Notes: a model not told the origin generated them from the letters alone. A stretch of DNA of 64,000 nt from Falsiruegeria litorea R37 (GCF_900172225.1 NZ_FWFO01000001.1:124001-188000); one strand, 5' to 3'. Numbered from the stretch's first letter, positions 34,786 to 44,438 are shown. Translations and numbers: made by a program.

Positions 34786-35328
34786 TCAGGCCGATCCGGT
34801 GTCCTTTTCGGCGCCGCGCATGAAGAGCGCGGCAAAGAGCAGGCCAAAGCCGTTGAACAGCATCTCGATCCCCAAAAGGATTCCGACCAGGTTCAGCAAC
34901 CATGCAGGTTCAGCCGCCGCGTTGGTCCAGATGATACCAGCCAGCACGATGGACAGAATGCCTGAGATGAGTGTCGGCCAGAAATACGCGGTGCCGCGCA
35001 TCTGGAACGACAGGATGACCCGGGCAATACCGCCTGCCATGAACAGGATCAGCACCAGCATCGCGAGCGAGATGGTGCCCTGCAGCGGATGAGCCAGGAA
35101 TGACCAGCCAAGGAACAGCATAATCGCGCCCATCAGGATGGACAGGATCTTGTTTCCCATACCCTCGACCGTGAAGCCGCCAACCACCTGCAAACCGCCG
35201 CTGATCAGCAACAAAATGCCGGTGATCGCGGTTACCGCGATCGAGGCCACGACCGGCGCGCCCAAGATGAACACGCCAAATACGATGGATAGAAGCCCCA
35301 GTAGGAGCATTTTCAGCCAGTCACTCAT
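34786..35328 (-). CDS. HdeD/DUF308 family membrane protein
   Basis: Protein of 180 residues with about six membrane segments in three short pairs, the DUF308 (HdeD) layout: LLLGLLSIVFGVFIL, AVTAITGILLLISGG, ILSIVLAGIIW, ILLGIEMLFNGFGLL. HdeD of E. coli is linked to acid resistance, but DUF308 proteins elsewhere are uncharacterised. It lies between leuC and a glycosyltransferase-like gene on the same strand. Confidence 0.85.
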   Translation of the reverse strand: MSDWLKMLLLGLLSIVFGVFILGAPVVASIAVTAITGILLLISGGLQVVGGFTVEGMGNKILSILMGAIMLFLGWSFLAHPLQGTISLAMLVLILFMAGGIARVILSFQMRGTAYFWPTLISGILSIVLAGIIWTNAAAEPAWLLNLVGILLGIEMLFNGFGLLFAALFMRGAEKDTGSA

Positions 35329-35366
35329 GTCTCTATTCCTCTCAAATATTCATATTTGAGTGGAGC

Positions 35367-36773
35367 TTATACCAGTTCACGCACGTCTGTCAGCCGTCCT
35401 GTAAGTGCCGCAGCGGCAGCCATTGCGGGGCTGACCAGATGGGTGCGGCCCTTATAGCCCTGACGCCCTTCGAAGTTGCGGTTCGAGGTGGCGGCGCAGC
35501 GCTCACCTTCAGACAGCTGATCGGGGTTCATGGCCAGGCACATCGAGCAACCTGCCAGACGCCATTCGAAACCGGCCTCGCGGAAGATGTCGGCTAGGCC
35601 TTCTTCTTCGGCTTGGGCGCGGACAAGGCCAGACCCCGGAACGATCATGGCGCGCATGCCGTCCTTGATTTTCTTGCCTTTGACCACTTCGGCCACGGCG
35701 CGGAAATCTTCGATGCGGCCATTGGTGCACGAGCCGATGAACACGGTGTCGATTTCGATGTCGGTCAGTTTCTGACCCGGTGTCAGGCCCATGTATTCGA
35801 TCGAGCGACGGGCCGCTTCGACCTTGCCGCCCTCGAAATCCTCGGGCGAGGGGACAACGCCGGTGATCGGCAGCACGTCTTCGGGCGAGGTGCCCCAGGT
35901 GACGACGGGCTGGATGTCTTCGCCTTTGAGCGTGACAACCTTGTCGAAATGCGCGCCCTCGTCGGTGAAGAGTGTCTTCCACCAGTCAAGCGCGGCTTCC
36001 CACTGAGCGCCTTTGGGAGCGTGCGGGCGACCCTGGACATAATCGTATGTGGTCTGGTCCGGCGCGATCAGGCCGGCGCGTGCGCCCCCTTCGATGGCCA
36101 TGTTGCAGACGGTCATGCGGCCTTCCATCGACAGGTCGCGGATCGCTTCGCCGCAATATTCGATGACGTAACCGGTGCCGCCGCCAGTGCCGGTTTCGCC
36201 GATTACGGCCAGAGTGATGTCCTTGGCGGTCACGCCCGGCTTCAGTTTGCCAGTGATTTCCACCTTCATGTTCTTGGACTTTTTTTGGATCAGCGTCTGG
36301 GTGGCCAGAACGTGTTCAACCTCGGATGTGCCGATGCCATGCGCCAGCGCGCCAAAGGCACCATGGGTGGCGGTGTGGCTGTCGCCGCAGACCACGGTCA
36401 TGCCGGGCAGGGTCCAGCCCTGTTCCGGGCCGACGATGTGCACGATGCCCTGACGGACGTCGTTCATCGGGTAATAGTGGATGCCGAATTCCTTGGCATT
36501 GGTGTCAAGCGCCTGGACCTGGATGCGGCTTTCCTCGGTCATCTGGCTCGGATCTTCGCGGCCTGCTGTGGTCGGCACGTTGTGGTCCGGAACGGCAATG
36601 GTCTTTTCCGGTGCGCGTACCTTGCGGCCGGTCATGCGCAGACCCTCGAACGCCTGCGGGCTGGTCACTTCGTGCACCAGGTGGCGGTCGATATACAGAA
36701 GGGTTGTGCCGTCTTCGGCCTCATGCGCGACATGCGCATCCCAGATTTTGTCATAGAGTGTCTTGGGGGACAT
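35367..36773 (-). CDS. leuC: 3-isopropylmalate dehydratase large subunit
   Basis: Aconitase-like [4Fe-4S] enzyme subunit of 468 residues. Cluster cysteines are in [14 protein letters not shown] and [12 protein letters not shown]; other motifs are [14 protein letters not shown] and the C-terminal [14 protein letters not shown] 36773 follows GAGAGGA; a longer frame to 36905 has no such site. It opens the minus-strand leu region. Confidence 0.96.
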   Translation of the reverse strand: MSPKTLYDKIWDAHVAHEAEDGTTLLYIDRHLVHEVTSPQAFEGLRMTGRKVRAPEKTIAVPDHNVPTTAGREDPSQMTEESRIQVQALDTNAKEFGIHYYPMNDVRQGIVHIVGPEQGWTLPGMTVVCGDSHTATHGAFGALAHGIGTSEVEHVLATQTLIQKKSKNMKVEITGKLKPGVTAKDITLAVIGETGTGGGTGYVIEYCGEAIRDLSMEGRMTVCNMAIEGGARAGLIAPDQTTYDYVQGRPHAPKGAQWEAALDWWKTLFTDEGAHFDKVVTLKGEDIQPVVTWGTSPEDVLPITGVVPSPEDFEGGKVEAARRSIEYMGLTPGQKLTDIEIDTVFIGSCTNGRIEDFRAVAEVVKGKKIKDGMRAMIVPGSGLVRAQAEEEGLADIFREAGFEWRLAGCSMCLAMNPDQLSEGERCAATSNRNFEGRQGYKGRTHLVSPAMAAAAALTGRLTDVRELV

Positions 36774-37100
36774 CGGTCCTCTCCCGTGGTTTGGAAATAG
36801 CTGGCAATGTGGTGGCTGGTCGCCGCTTATAGGCGGGCCAGAACCGTGCGGGCAGCCCCAAAGAACCGCTCGCGCAGGCGGGCGCGGTCTTGCAGATAGA
36901 TGCATGAGGCATAAACGGGTGTCATGTGCCCCAGATACAGGCGCAAAGTGAGTCTATCAAGGTCTGCTGTGGTTTCGCGGTGCCGTGAGGGCACAGCTGC
37001 GTGAGCTCACTATCTGCGTTCATTGAATTGTCATCTGGGCGTTGTTACCTTAAATGCACCCGGCGCCGGAATTCCCCGGCGGGAATCGGGTGAAAACCAA
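36774..37100. other. Intergenic region between divergent leuC and rsfS
   Basis: No firm gene. On the minus strand a 32-codon frame (36827-36925) starts after GGGGCAC and includes four leucine codons, so it might be a leader peptide of leuC; it is too weak to call. A 10-bp palindrome GTGAGCTCAC lies at about 37001-37010. Promoters for both directions must be here. Confidence 0.4.
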
Positions 37101-37538
37101 ATGTGCGAAACAAAGGAGGACAATGTCCTGTCAACGCATGCAGAGGTGGTCAAAACCACCGATGGCCAGGCCGCAGTGATGGCCGGGTCCCAACTCACCA
37201 GCGAAAAGCTGCTTGAGCGTATCCTTTCTTCTCTTAACGATGACAAGGCCGAAGATGTTGTGCAGATCGACCTGCGCGGCAAGACCGAGATTGGTGATTA
37301 CATGATCATCGCATCAGGTCGTTCGACGCGTCAGGTGTCGTCGATGGCTGAGAAGCTGACAGACCGCATCAAGCAGGAGTTCGGGTTCACCTCGAAGGTC
37401 GAAGGCAAGGATGCCGGCGACTGGGTTCTCATCGACACGGGCGATGTGGTTGTGCACATCTTCCGCCCAGAGGTGCGCGAATTCTACCAGCTGGAAAAGA
37501 TGTGGCTGCCGCAAGGTAGCAGCGCCTCGGCGAACTGA
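37101..37538 (+). CDS. rsfS: Ribosomal silencing factor RsfS
   Basis: Protein of up to 145 residues; the Iojap/RsfS core begins near SEKLLERILSSLNDDKAED and includes GDYMIIASGRSTRQV and GDVVVHIFRPEVREFY. RsfS binds L14 of the large subunit and stops subunit joining in starvation. The start is unsure: ATG 37101 gives a 26-residue extra leader; an AAGGAGG at 37114-37120 would best serve a CTG at 37128, while ATG 37179 matches the usual family N-terminus. It is followed after 40 bp by rlmH, the common pairing. Confidence 0.9.
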   Translation: MCETKEDNVLSTHAEVVKTTDGQAAVMAGSQLTSEKLLERILSSLNDDKAEDVVQIDLRGKTEIGDYMIIASGRSTRQVSSMAEKLTDRIKQEFGFTSKVEGKDAGDWVLIDTGDVVVHIFRPEVREFYQLEKMWLPQGSSASAN

Positions 37539-37578
37539 GGCGCTTTCGCCCCTGAGTGTTTGGGGCGGGTGACACATC

Positions 37579-38049
37579 ATGCGTATCAGCATTTGCGTGG
37601 TCGGCCGCTTGCGGGCCGGACCCGAGAAAACCCTCATTGACGATTATCTGACCCGGTTCGACCGGACAGGGCGGGCGCTTGGCCTTGGCCCTGCGCGGGT
37701 GATCGAGGTTGAGGATAAGAAAAACGCAGGTGTGGGGGCCGAGGCTGCGTTGCTGCGCAAGGCGCTGCCGAAGGGGGCGGTGATCTGCACACTCGATGAG
37801 CGCGGCAAAGTTCTGTCATCGCCCGATTTTGCCGGACAGCTTGGCAAGTGGCGCGATGCCGGGCGGCAGGATCTGGCTCTGGTCGTCGGGGGGGCGGACG
37901 GGATCGACCCGTCGCTGCGCGCCGAGGCGGATTTTTCGATCTCGTTCGGCAAGATGGTCTGGCCGCATATGTTGGTGCGGGTGATGCTGACCGAGCAGCT
38001 CTATCGTGCCGCGACAATTCTGGCGGGCGGGCCGTATCACCGAACCTAG
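37579..38049 (+). CDS. rlmH: 23S rRNA pseudouridine(1915) N3-methyltransferase
   Basis: SPOUT methyltransferase of 156 residues that methylates pseudouridine 1915 of 23S rRNA. The SAM-binding knot is LVVGGADGID and the end ISFGKMVWPHMLVRVMLTEQ plus GGPYHRT is typical of RlmH. Directly downstream of rsfS; both act on the ribosome. Confidence 0.96.
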   Translation: MRISICVVGRLRAGPEKTLIDDYLTRFDRTGRALGLGPARVIEVEDKKNAGVGAEAALLRKALPKGAVICTLDERGKVLSSPDFAGQLGKWRDAGRQDLALVVGGADGIDPSLRAEADFSISFGKMVWPHMLVRVMLTEQLYRAATILAGGPYHRT

Positions 38050-38393
38050 GGCAGGTCGATGACGGTCGATTCCTCTGCCCATCCCCCAACCGAATCGCGG
38101 GCGCGGATTTGCACCTGTTTTGTGCCTGTGGGAATCTTCACCCCACTCAGCGACCGGGTGAACGGTTGCTCGTCCACATGTGGGTGATGCAACACCCGCA
38201 TCCCCAGCTCCTTGCCGTCCATGTCCAAAACCTGCCATCCGTCGGCATAGTCGTCCCAGCCTGTATCTGGGTGGCGAATGGTGACGTCGAATCGCCAAGT
38301 GTCGCCGCTGGCGCGGGCCGTGACTTTTTCGACAACAGGCGCGTCGGCTAGAGCGGGTGCAGCCAGAAACAGGGCGGGGATCAGATATCTCAT
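38046..38393 (-). CDS. Small secreted protein of unknown function
   Basis: Protein of 115 residues with a signal peptide (MRYLIPALFLAAPALA). The mature part is beta-rich with tryptophans and a HxxxxxGWDD segment, and ends QIRARDSVGGWAEESTV, recalling small periplasmic Ig-like proteins. No family named with confidence. It overlaps the convergent rlmH by 4 bp. Confidence 0.72.
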   Translation of the reverse strand: MRYLIPALFLAAPALADAPVVEKVTARASGDTWRFDVTIRHPDTGWDDYADGWQVLDMDGKELGMRVLHHPHVDEQPFTRSLSGVKIPTGTKQVQIRARDSVGGWAEESTVIDLP

Positions 38394-38429
38394 GCGCGAA
38401 GCTTATCGTGAATTCGATGAGGGTTCAGG

Positions 38430-39140
38430 TCACGTCTGTGTGTTTGGGGGCAGCTTGAGCAGAACCCCGCGCGAATGCGAGGCGAACTCGCGTCGATAGA
38501 GAATGGCAAGCGTCGCGGCAGTGGCCAAAAGCAGCGCCACAGGCCCCAGCATCCAGGCGGTAGAGGCCAGCGCGAAATAGATCGTGCGGAGCGCCTTGTT
38601 GAAGCTGCGCGCGGCCGTGATCGAAATATCGGCGGCTTGGGCTGCCCGGGGATGGGCGTGGACATCGTCGGGGTCGTTTGGAACGGCCGCCATCAACACC
38701 GCGCAATAGCCAAACAGACGGTGAGACCAGACAAATTTAAGGAAGGCGTTGGACAAAAGAAGCAGCGCAATCAGGATCTTGATCTCCCACACCATGGCGG
38801 GAGCACTGCCAATGGCCAGATCTTCGGCAACGCCTGCCAGGCTTTCGGTATTGCCAAACAGCGCGAGCGCACCACCGATCGCGATCATCGAGGTTGAGGC
38901 AAAGAAGGATGTGCTTTGACGCATGTTGCCCACCAGTTGCGCGTCGAAAACGCGCGGCTGCCGTGTCACCATTTGCGTCATCCAGTCGCGCCGAAACGCG
39001 TCCATCAACGCCGAGACCGAAGGTTTGCTCGGGGTTGGGTTTTCGATCCGCCACCCAATCCAAAGCCATCCGGCAATCAGGCAGGTCACGGCCACATAAT
39101 CCAGCGGCGAAAACAACAGGGCGCGGTCAATCCAGGTCAT
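38430..39140 (-). CDS. DUF599 membrane protein
   Basis: Protein of 236 residues with four membrane segments (12-30, 75-98, 110-132, 195-220), the layout of the DUF599 family, whose function is unknown. Identifiable by FRRDWMTQMVTRQPRVFDAQLVGNM, given here in part. It is divergent from glcD; the 80 bp between them holds an inverted repeat. Confidence 0.84.
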   Translation of the reverse strand: MTWIDRALLFSPLDYVAVTCLIAGWLWIGWRIENPTPSKPSVSALMDAFRRDWMTQMVTRQPRVFDAQLVGNMRQSTSFFASTSMIAIGGALALFGNTESLAGVAEDLAIGSAPAMVWEIKILIALLLLSNAFLKFVWSHRLFGYCAVLMAAVPNDPDDVHAHPRAAQAADISITAARSFNKALRTIYFALASTAWMLGPVALLLATAATLAILYRREFASHSRGVLLKLPPNTQT

Positions 39141-39185
39141 GGCGCGACCCTACGACTTACCAGTTGGACTTGCCAGATCGCATAA

Positions 39186-39206
39186 TTGGTAATATTATTT
39201 TACCAA
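39186..39206. promoter_or_regulatory. Inverted repeat upstream of glcD, likely operator
   Basis: TTGGTAA-N7-TTACCAA lies 15 bp before the glcD start and 45 bp before the DUF599 start. TTGG/CCAA arms are usual for FadR-type GntR regulators such as GlcC, but no such regulator is in the window. Confidence 0.55.
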
Positions 39207-39220
39207 CTGGAGGATCCCTT

Positions 39221-40669
39221 ATGGAAATGCCCACACCCAACGCGGCCGTTCTGGCGCGTAAGGCACGGCTGGTTGAGCGGTTGCAGCGTGTGTTGCCCGA
39301 AGATGCCGTCATTCATGACGAGGCAGAGACACGCGCCTATGAGTGCGACGCGTTGACAGCCTACAAGTGTCCGCCAATGTTGGCGGTGCTTCCAGCCTCG
39401 ACCCAAGAGGTGTCGGGCGTCCTGCGCATCTGCCACGAAGAAGGCGTGCCGGTGGTGCCGCGTGGCTCGGGCACGTCGCTGGCCGGTGGGGCGCTGCCGA
39501 CGGCGGATAGTGTGATCCTGGGCGTGGCGCGGATGAATGACGTTCTGGAAACCGACTATGCCAACCGGATCATCCGGGTGCAGTCAGGACGCACCAACCT
39601 GAGCGTCACCGGCGCAGTTGAGGAAGAGGATTTCTTTTACGCCCCCGACCCCTCGTCACAGCTGGCCTGCGCCATTGCCGGGAATGTGGCGATGAACTCG
39701 GGCGGGGCGCATTGTCTGAAGTATGGTGTGACCACCAACAATCTGTTGGGCGTGACTATGGTGATGATGGACGGAACCGTGGTCGAAATTGGTGGCGGGC
39801 ATCTGGACGCTGGCGGTTTGGACCTGCTGGGCGTCATTTGTGGCTCCGAAGGGCAGCTGGGTGTCGTTACCGAGGCCACCTTGCGGATTCTGCGCAAACC
39901 CGAAGGCGCACGGCCTGTTCTGATCGCGTTTGACGACAATGAGGTTGCAGGTCATTGCGTCAGCGACATCATCAAGTCAGGCATCCTGCCTGTGGCGATC
40001 GAGTTTATGGATACGCTATGCATTCAAGCCTGCGAGAACTTTGCCAAAGCAGGCTATCCCGATTGTCACGCCTTGCTGATTGTCGAGGTCGAGGGCTCTG
40101 AGGCCGAGATCGACTATCAGCTGTCTAAGATCGTTGAGATCGCCAAGCGCCACAACCCGGTTGAATTGCGCGAAAGCCAGTCGGCGGAAGAAAGCGCCAA
40201 GATCTGGCTGGGGCGCAAATCGGCCTTTGGTGCCATGGGGCAGATGAACGATTACATGTGTCTGGACGGTACAATCCCGGTGTCGTCGCTGCCCATGGTC
40301 CTGCGCAGGATTGGTGAGCTGAGCGAACAGTACGGCCTGCCGGTGGGCAACGTGTTCCACGCGGGCGACGGCAACATGCACCCGCTGATCCTGTTTGATG
40401 CGAACAAGCCAGGTGATCTGGAACTCTGTGAAGAGTTCGGCGCCGAGATTCTGAAGCTCTGTGTCGATGCGGGTGGCTGTCTGACCGGCGAGCATGGGGT
40501 AGGCGTCGAAAAGCGCGATCTGATGCTGCATCAGTACACGGCCGAAGATCTGGAAGCGCAAATGGCGGTGAAGGACGTGTTTGATCCGGCCTGGCTGCTC
40601 AACCCGGCGAAGGTGTTCCCCCTGTCGGTGACGGAAACGCGGCGCGAGGCAAAGATCGCGGCCGAGTAA
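39221..40669 (+). CDS. glcD: Glycolate oxidase FAD subunit
   Basis: FAD-linked oxidase of 482 residues, first subunit of the membrane-associated glycolate oxidase that makes glyoxylate. The FAD-binding core is VPRGSGTSLAGGALP (about residues 80-94) and the C-terminus has GNVFHAGDGNMHPLI and GEHGVGVEKRDLM, typical of GlcD. ATG 39221 follows GGAGG at normal spacing; the open frame to 38894 is not coding. glcE and glcF follow, so all three subunits are present in order. Confidence 0.94.
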   Translation: MEMPTPNAAVLARKARLVERLQRVLPEDAVIHDEAETRAYECDALTAYKCPPMLAVLPASTQEVSGVLRICHEEGVPVVPRGSGTSLAGGALPTADSVILGVARMNDVLETDYANRIIRVQSGRTNLSVTGAVEEEDFFYAPDPSSQLACAIAGNVAMNSGGAHCLKYGVTTNNLLGVTMVMMDGTVVEIGGGHLDAGGLDLLGVICGSEGQLGVVTEATLRILRKPEGARPVLIAFDDNEVAGHCVSDIIKSGILPVAIEFMDTLCIQACENFAKAGYPDCHALLIVEVEGSEAEIDYQLSKIVEIAKRHNPVELRESQSAEESAKIWLGRKSAFGAMGQMNDYMCLDGTIPVSSLPMVLRRIGELSEQYGLPVGNVFHAGDGNMHPLILFDANKPGDLELCEEFGAEILKLCVDAGGCLTGEHGVGVEKRDLMLHQYTAEDLEAQMAVKDVFDPAWLLNPAKVFPLSVTETRREAKIAAE

Positions 40670-40727
40670 TCAAGGCGTTGATGGGGGCTTTGCCCCAAAA
40701 TCCCCAGAGTATTTTGGAAAAGATGAA

Positions 40728-41855
40728 ATGAGACCAGAGACCGAGGGCCAGCTGGCCGAGATCGTGGCCGGATTGAATGAGCCTGTGCGGATTGTGGGCG
40801 GCGGCACGCGGGGTGTTACCGGGCCAGGAGCCGAGTTGAGTGTGGCTGGGCTTAGCGGCATCGAGCTGTATGAGCCGGGCGCTTTGACGCTGGTGGCCAA
40901 GGCCGGCACGCCGGTGGCCGAGATCGAGGCGGCACTGGCTGCCGAAGGTCAGCGGTTGGCGTTTGAGCCGATGGACCATCGCGGGGTGTTGGGCACAACA
41001 GGTGAGCCGACGATTGGCGGGGTTGTGGCCGCCAATGTATCGGGCCCGCGCCGGGTGCAGGCGGGGGCGTGCCGCGATTTCCTGTTGGGGGTTCGCTATG
41101 TCGACGGGTCGGGGCAGGTGATCAAGAATGGTGGCCGAGTGATGAAGAACGTCACCGGCTATGATCTGGTCAAGCTGATGGCCGGGTCTTGGGGCACTTT
41201 GGGTGTGTTGTCCGAAGTGTCGCTAAAAGTGCTGCCCAAGCCCGAAACAGTTGCGACGTTGGTTTGGCATGGATGTGGATGGACCGCTGCGAGTAAAATT
41301 TTCTCGGACGCGCTGACCTCACCTTATGAAGTTTCTGGGGCTGCGCGGTTGCCTGAACCCAAGACGGATCCGAACGGGGTCTCAAGAACTCTTGTTCGTG
41401 TGGAGGGTTTTGAAGATTCCGTGAAGTATCGGGTGAGTAAGTTGCTCGAATTGTTTTCGGATCTGAAGCCAGATCAGGTCGTTTCGGAGTCCGAAGAAAA
41501 CCAGCTACTTTGGCGTTCTGTCCGGGATGTAACGCCTTTTTCCGGTCGATCCGGAAATATCTGGAAGACATCCATAAAGCCGACGGACCTGCTTCGGGTG
41601 GCTGGAACTTGGGATTTTGAACACATCTTGGATTGGGGTGGTGGTCTGATTTGGACACTTGCACCCGAGGGCGTCGACCTGCGGGCAAAGCTTGGCAAAC
41701 TCGATGGGCACGTCAGCCTTGTGCGTGCAGGTATGAATGATTTCGAAGCATTTGGGCGGTTCCACCCTGAACCCGTACCGCTGGCAGCGATTAGCGCGCA
41801 GTTGCGGCAGCGGTTTGATCCGCGTGGGCTCTTTAATCCGGGACTGATGGGGTAA
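40728..41855 (+). CDS. glcE: Glycolate oxidase FAD-binding subunit
   Basis: Protein of 375 residues with a second FAD_binding_4 domain (IVGGGTRGVTGPG near the N-terminus) and the NVTGYDLVKLMAGSWGTLGV segment usual in GlcE. It forms the heterotrimer with GlcD and GlcF. The 58 bp gap after glcD and a 3 bp gap before glcF support one operon. Confidence 0.93.
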   Translation: MRPETEGQLAEIVAGLNEPVRIVGGGTRGVTGPGAELSVAGLSGIELYEPGALTLVAKAGTPVAEIEAALAAEGQRLAFEPMDHRGVLGTTGEPTIGGVVAANVSGPRRVQAGACRDFLLGVRYVDGSGQVIKNGGRVMKNVTGYDLVKLMAGSWGTLGVLSEVSLKVLPKPETVATLVWHGCGWTAASKIFSDALTSPYEVSGAARLPEPKTDPNGVSRTLVRVEGFEDSVKYRVSKLLELFSDLKPDQVVSESEENQLLWRSVRDVTPFSGRSGNIWKTSIKPTDLLRVAGTWDFEHILDWGGGLIWTLAPEGVDLRAKLGKLDGHVSLVRAGMNDFEAFGRFHPEPVPLAAISAQLRQRFDPRGLFNPGLMG

Positions 41856-41858
41856 GAC

Positions 41859-43181
41859 ATGCAGACGACATTTACGCCAGAGCAGTTGCAGGACCCTGCG
41901 ATCCAGCGCTCGAACGAGATTTTGAGGTCTTGCGTGCATTGCGGGTTCTGCACCGCGACATGCCCCACCTATCAGGTGCTGGGGGATGAATTGGACAGTC
42001 CGCGGGGGCGGATTTATCTGATCAAGGACATGCTGGAAAACAACCGCGTGCCGGATGAGAAGGTGGTCAAACATGTTGACCGTTGCCTGTCCTGTCTGGC
42101 CTGTATGAGCACCTGTCCGTCGGGTGTGCACTACATGCATCTGGTGGACCACGCGCGAGAGTACATCGAGGACAACTACAAACGGCCCCTGTCGGATCGG
42201 GCGTTGCGCTGGGTGCTTGCGCAGATCCTGCCCTATCCCACCCGGTTCCGGTTGGCGCTGTTGGGGGCGAAGATCGGGCGGCCGTTGCGGGGGCTGATGC
42301 CGGACGCGCGGCTGCGGGCGATGTTGGACATGGCGCCCAAGACGATCCCGCCGGTCAGTCGCAATGACGATCCACAGAGTTTTGCGCCTGTTGAGCCGCG
42401 CAAGAAGCGGGTGGCGCTGATGACAGGCTGTGCACAGAAGGCGCTGAACACCGACATCAACGACGCCACGATCCGGCTGCTGACGAGGTTGGGGTGTGAG
42501 GTTGTGGTGGCCGAGGGTGCGGGGTGTTGCGGTGCTCTGACCCATCACATGGGCAAGACGGCTGAGAGCCACAAAACCGCTGCCAAAAACATCCACGCCT
42601 GGGTGGCTGAGATGGATGGCAAAGGGCTGGATGCGATTGTAATCAATACCTCTGGTTGCGGCACCACGGTCAAGGACTATGGCCACATGTTCCGCAATGA
42701 CCCACTGGCCGAAGATGCCGCACGGGTGTCGGGGATCGCTATGGATATCAGCGAGCTGTTGATGCAGCTGGACTTGCCGCAAGGCGAGGACAAGGGGCTG
42801 ACCGTGGCCTATCATGCGGCTTGTTCATTGCAACACGGGCAGCAGATCAAGACGCATCCCAAGACCTTGCTGAAGCGGGCCGGGTTCAAAGTCGTGGAGC
42901 CTGCGGATTCGCATCTGTGTTGCGGCAGCGCGGGCACCTACAACTTGATGCAGCCCGAGATTTCCGGGCAGCTCAAGGCGCGCAAAGTGCGGACGCTGGA
43001 GGCCAAGAAGCCTGATCTGATCGCCGCGGGAAACATTGGGTGCATGATGCAGATTGGATCGGGGACCGAGGTGCCGATTGTGCACACGGTCGAGTTACTC
43101 GATTGGGCGACCGGCGGTCCGCAGCCGCCTGCGATGACCGCGCCGGGCAAACGCGCACCCGAGGTGCCGATCTTGCGTTGA
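41859..43181 (+). CDS. glcF: Glycolate oxidase iron-sulfur subunit
   Basis: Protein of 440 residues with two [4Fe-4S] ferredoxin motifs, CVHCGFCTATCP and CLSCLACMSTCP, in the first 90 residues, then two CCG-type cysteine-rich domains (GAGCCGALTHHMG and HLCCGSAGTYN). It carries electrons from GlcD/E to the quinone pool. Last gene of glcDEF. Confidence 0.95.
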   Translation: MQTTFTPEQLQDPAIQRSNEILRSCVHCGFCTATCPTYQVLGDELDSPRGRIYLIKDMLENNRVPDEKVVKHVDRCLSCLACMSTCPSGVHYMHLVDHAREYIEDNYKRPLSDRALRWVLAQILPYPTRFRLALLGAKIGRPLRGLMPDARLRAMLDMAPKTIPPVSRNDDPQSFAPVEPRKKRVALMTGCAQKALNTDINDATIRLLTRLGCEVVVAEGAGCCGALTHHMGKTAESHKTAAKNIHAWVAEMDGKGLDAIVINTSGCGTTVKDYGHMFRNDPLAEDAARVSGIAMDISELLMQLDLPQGEDKGLTVAYHAACSLQHGQQIKTHPKTLLKRAGFKVVEPADSHLCCGSAGTYNLMQPEISGQLKARKVRTLEAKKPDLIAAGNIGCMMQIGSGTEVPIVHTVELLDWATGGPQPPAMTAPGKRAPEVPILR

Positions 43182-43244
43182 CTTGCCGCGCTCTTCTGGG
43201 CTGCTAGGGTGCCCGTCAACAGCTCGTAACAAAGTGAGGCGCAG

Positions 43245-44438
43245 ATGGGGAACCCGGCGGGAATTGACCAAGACAGACTGCTGGAGCCGCATGATTGGAC
43301 GTTTCCCGTTCCCATCGCCTATGGTCCTGGGCGTCTGTCCGAAATCGGCGCGCGTTGCGCCGCGCTGGGCGCAAGCAACCCGTTGATCGTGACGGACCGG
43401 GGCAGTCGTGACCTGCCGTTCATTGCAGAGCTGAGCGGGTATCTTTCAGCCGCCGGTCTGGAGAGTCAGGTCTTTTCCGAGATCTCTCCCAACCCCCGGG
43501 GTGACGAGATCGGCGCGGGGTGTAATGTCTTTCGCGCCGGGAAACATGACGCCATCATCGCCATTGGCGGTGGCAGCGCGATGGATGGGGGCAAGGCGAT
43601 TTGCCTGACCGCCAACAATGACATCGACCTATGGGCGTTTGAATTTGAACAGCCCGTGCCGGACGTGCCTGCCGATCAACCCTTTCCCACGTTGATCACC
43701 ATTCCGACAACCGCCGGAACCGGGGCCGAGACCGAGAGTACGGCGATGGTTACGCATGTCGAAAAGGGCATGAAGTTCTGCATCTGGCATCCCGATCTGA
43801 AACCGGCGCTGGCCCTGTTGGACCCGGTGCTGACGGTTGGTCTGCCGCCGCATCTGACCGCGTGGACCGGGGTCGATGCGATGACCCACGCGATCGAGGC
43901 CTATTGCGTGCCTGAATTTCATCCGCTGTGCGATGGCCTGGCGTTGGAAGCGTTGGCCCTGATTTCGCAATGGTTGCCGGTGGCCTACCGCGAGCCCGAC
44001 AACATGGCGGCGCGGGGTGGGATGCTGGTTGGGTCCTGTCTGGCCGGGATCGCCTTTTTGAAAGGGCTGGGGATGGTGCATGCGATCTCGCACATGGTGG
44101 GGGCCGAGTATGACACTCAGCACGGGTTGACGAATGCGATCATCCTGCCGGTGGTGATGCGGTTCAATTTGCCCGATATGGAGGTCAAGACGCGGCGCAT
44201 GGCTGAGGCGATGCAGGTTGCCGATGGCCGTCCGGTCGGGTTGGTCATGGCGGTCGAGCGCGTTTTGGACGATTTGGAGATCCCGAAATCCCTGGCCGAG
44301 ATTGGCGTGCCTTTGGACTGCGTTGAAAGAATTGCAGAAAAATCGCTGCACGACAGTGCTGCGGGAACCAATCCCGTAGCCGTTGACCTGAACACCGCGC
44401 GCCAGTTGGTCGAACAGGCGATCCGAAAGGCCAGATAA
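43245..44438 (+). CDS. Iron-containing (group III) alcohol dehydrogenase
   Basis: Protein of 397 residues. NAD-binding motif GGGSAMDGGKAI and PTTAGTGAETEST, then the metal-site region VDAMTHAIEAY and MVHAISHMVGAEYDTQHG with the ligand histidines, as in Fe-ADH. By family it interconverts an alcohol and aldehyde; the substrate is unknown. It follows glcF by 63 bp on the same strand, so use in C2 metabolism is possible but not shown. Confidence 0.92.
   Translation: MGNPAGIDQDRLLEPHDWTFPVPIAYGPGRLSEIGARCAALGASNPLIVTDRGSRDLPFIAELSGYLSAAGLESQVFSEISPNPRGDEIGAGCNVFRAGKHDAIIAIGGGSAMDGGKAICLTANNDIDLWAFEFEQPVPDVPADQPFPTLITIPTTAGTGAETESTAMVTHVEKGMKFCIWHPDLKPALALLDPVLTVGLPPHLTAWTGVDAMTHAIEAYCVPEFHPLCDGLALEALALISQWLPVAYREPDNMAARGGMLVGSCLAGIAFLKGLGMVHAISHMVGAEYDTQHGLTNAIILPVVMRFNLPDMEVKTRRMAEAMQVADGRPVGLVMAVERVLDDLEIPKSLAEIGVPLDCVERIAEKSLHDSAAGTNPVAVDLNTARQLVEQAIRKAR

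Noticed and set aside
35613-36800. 395-codon plus-strand frame
   Set aside because: Antisense to leuC; no domain seen.
41505-42815. 436-codon minus-strand frame
   Set aside because: Antisense to glcE/glcF, which have clear flavin and iron-sulfur motifs; composition is typical of a high-GC shadow.
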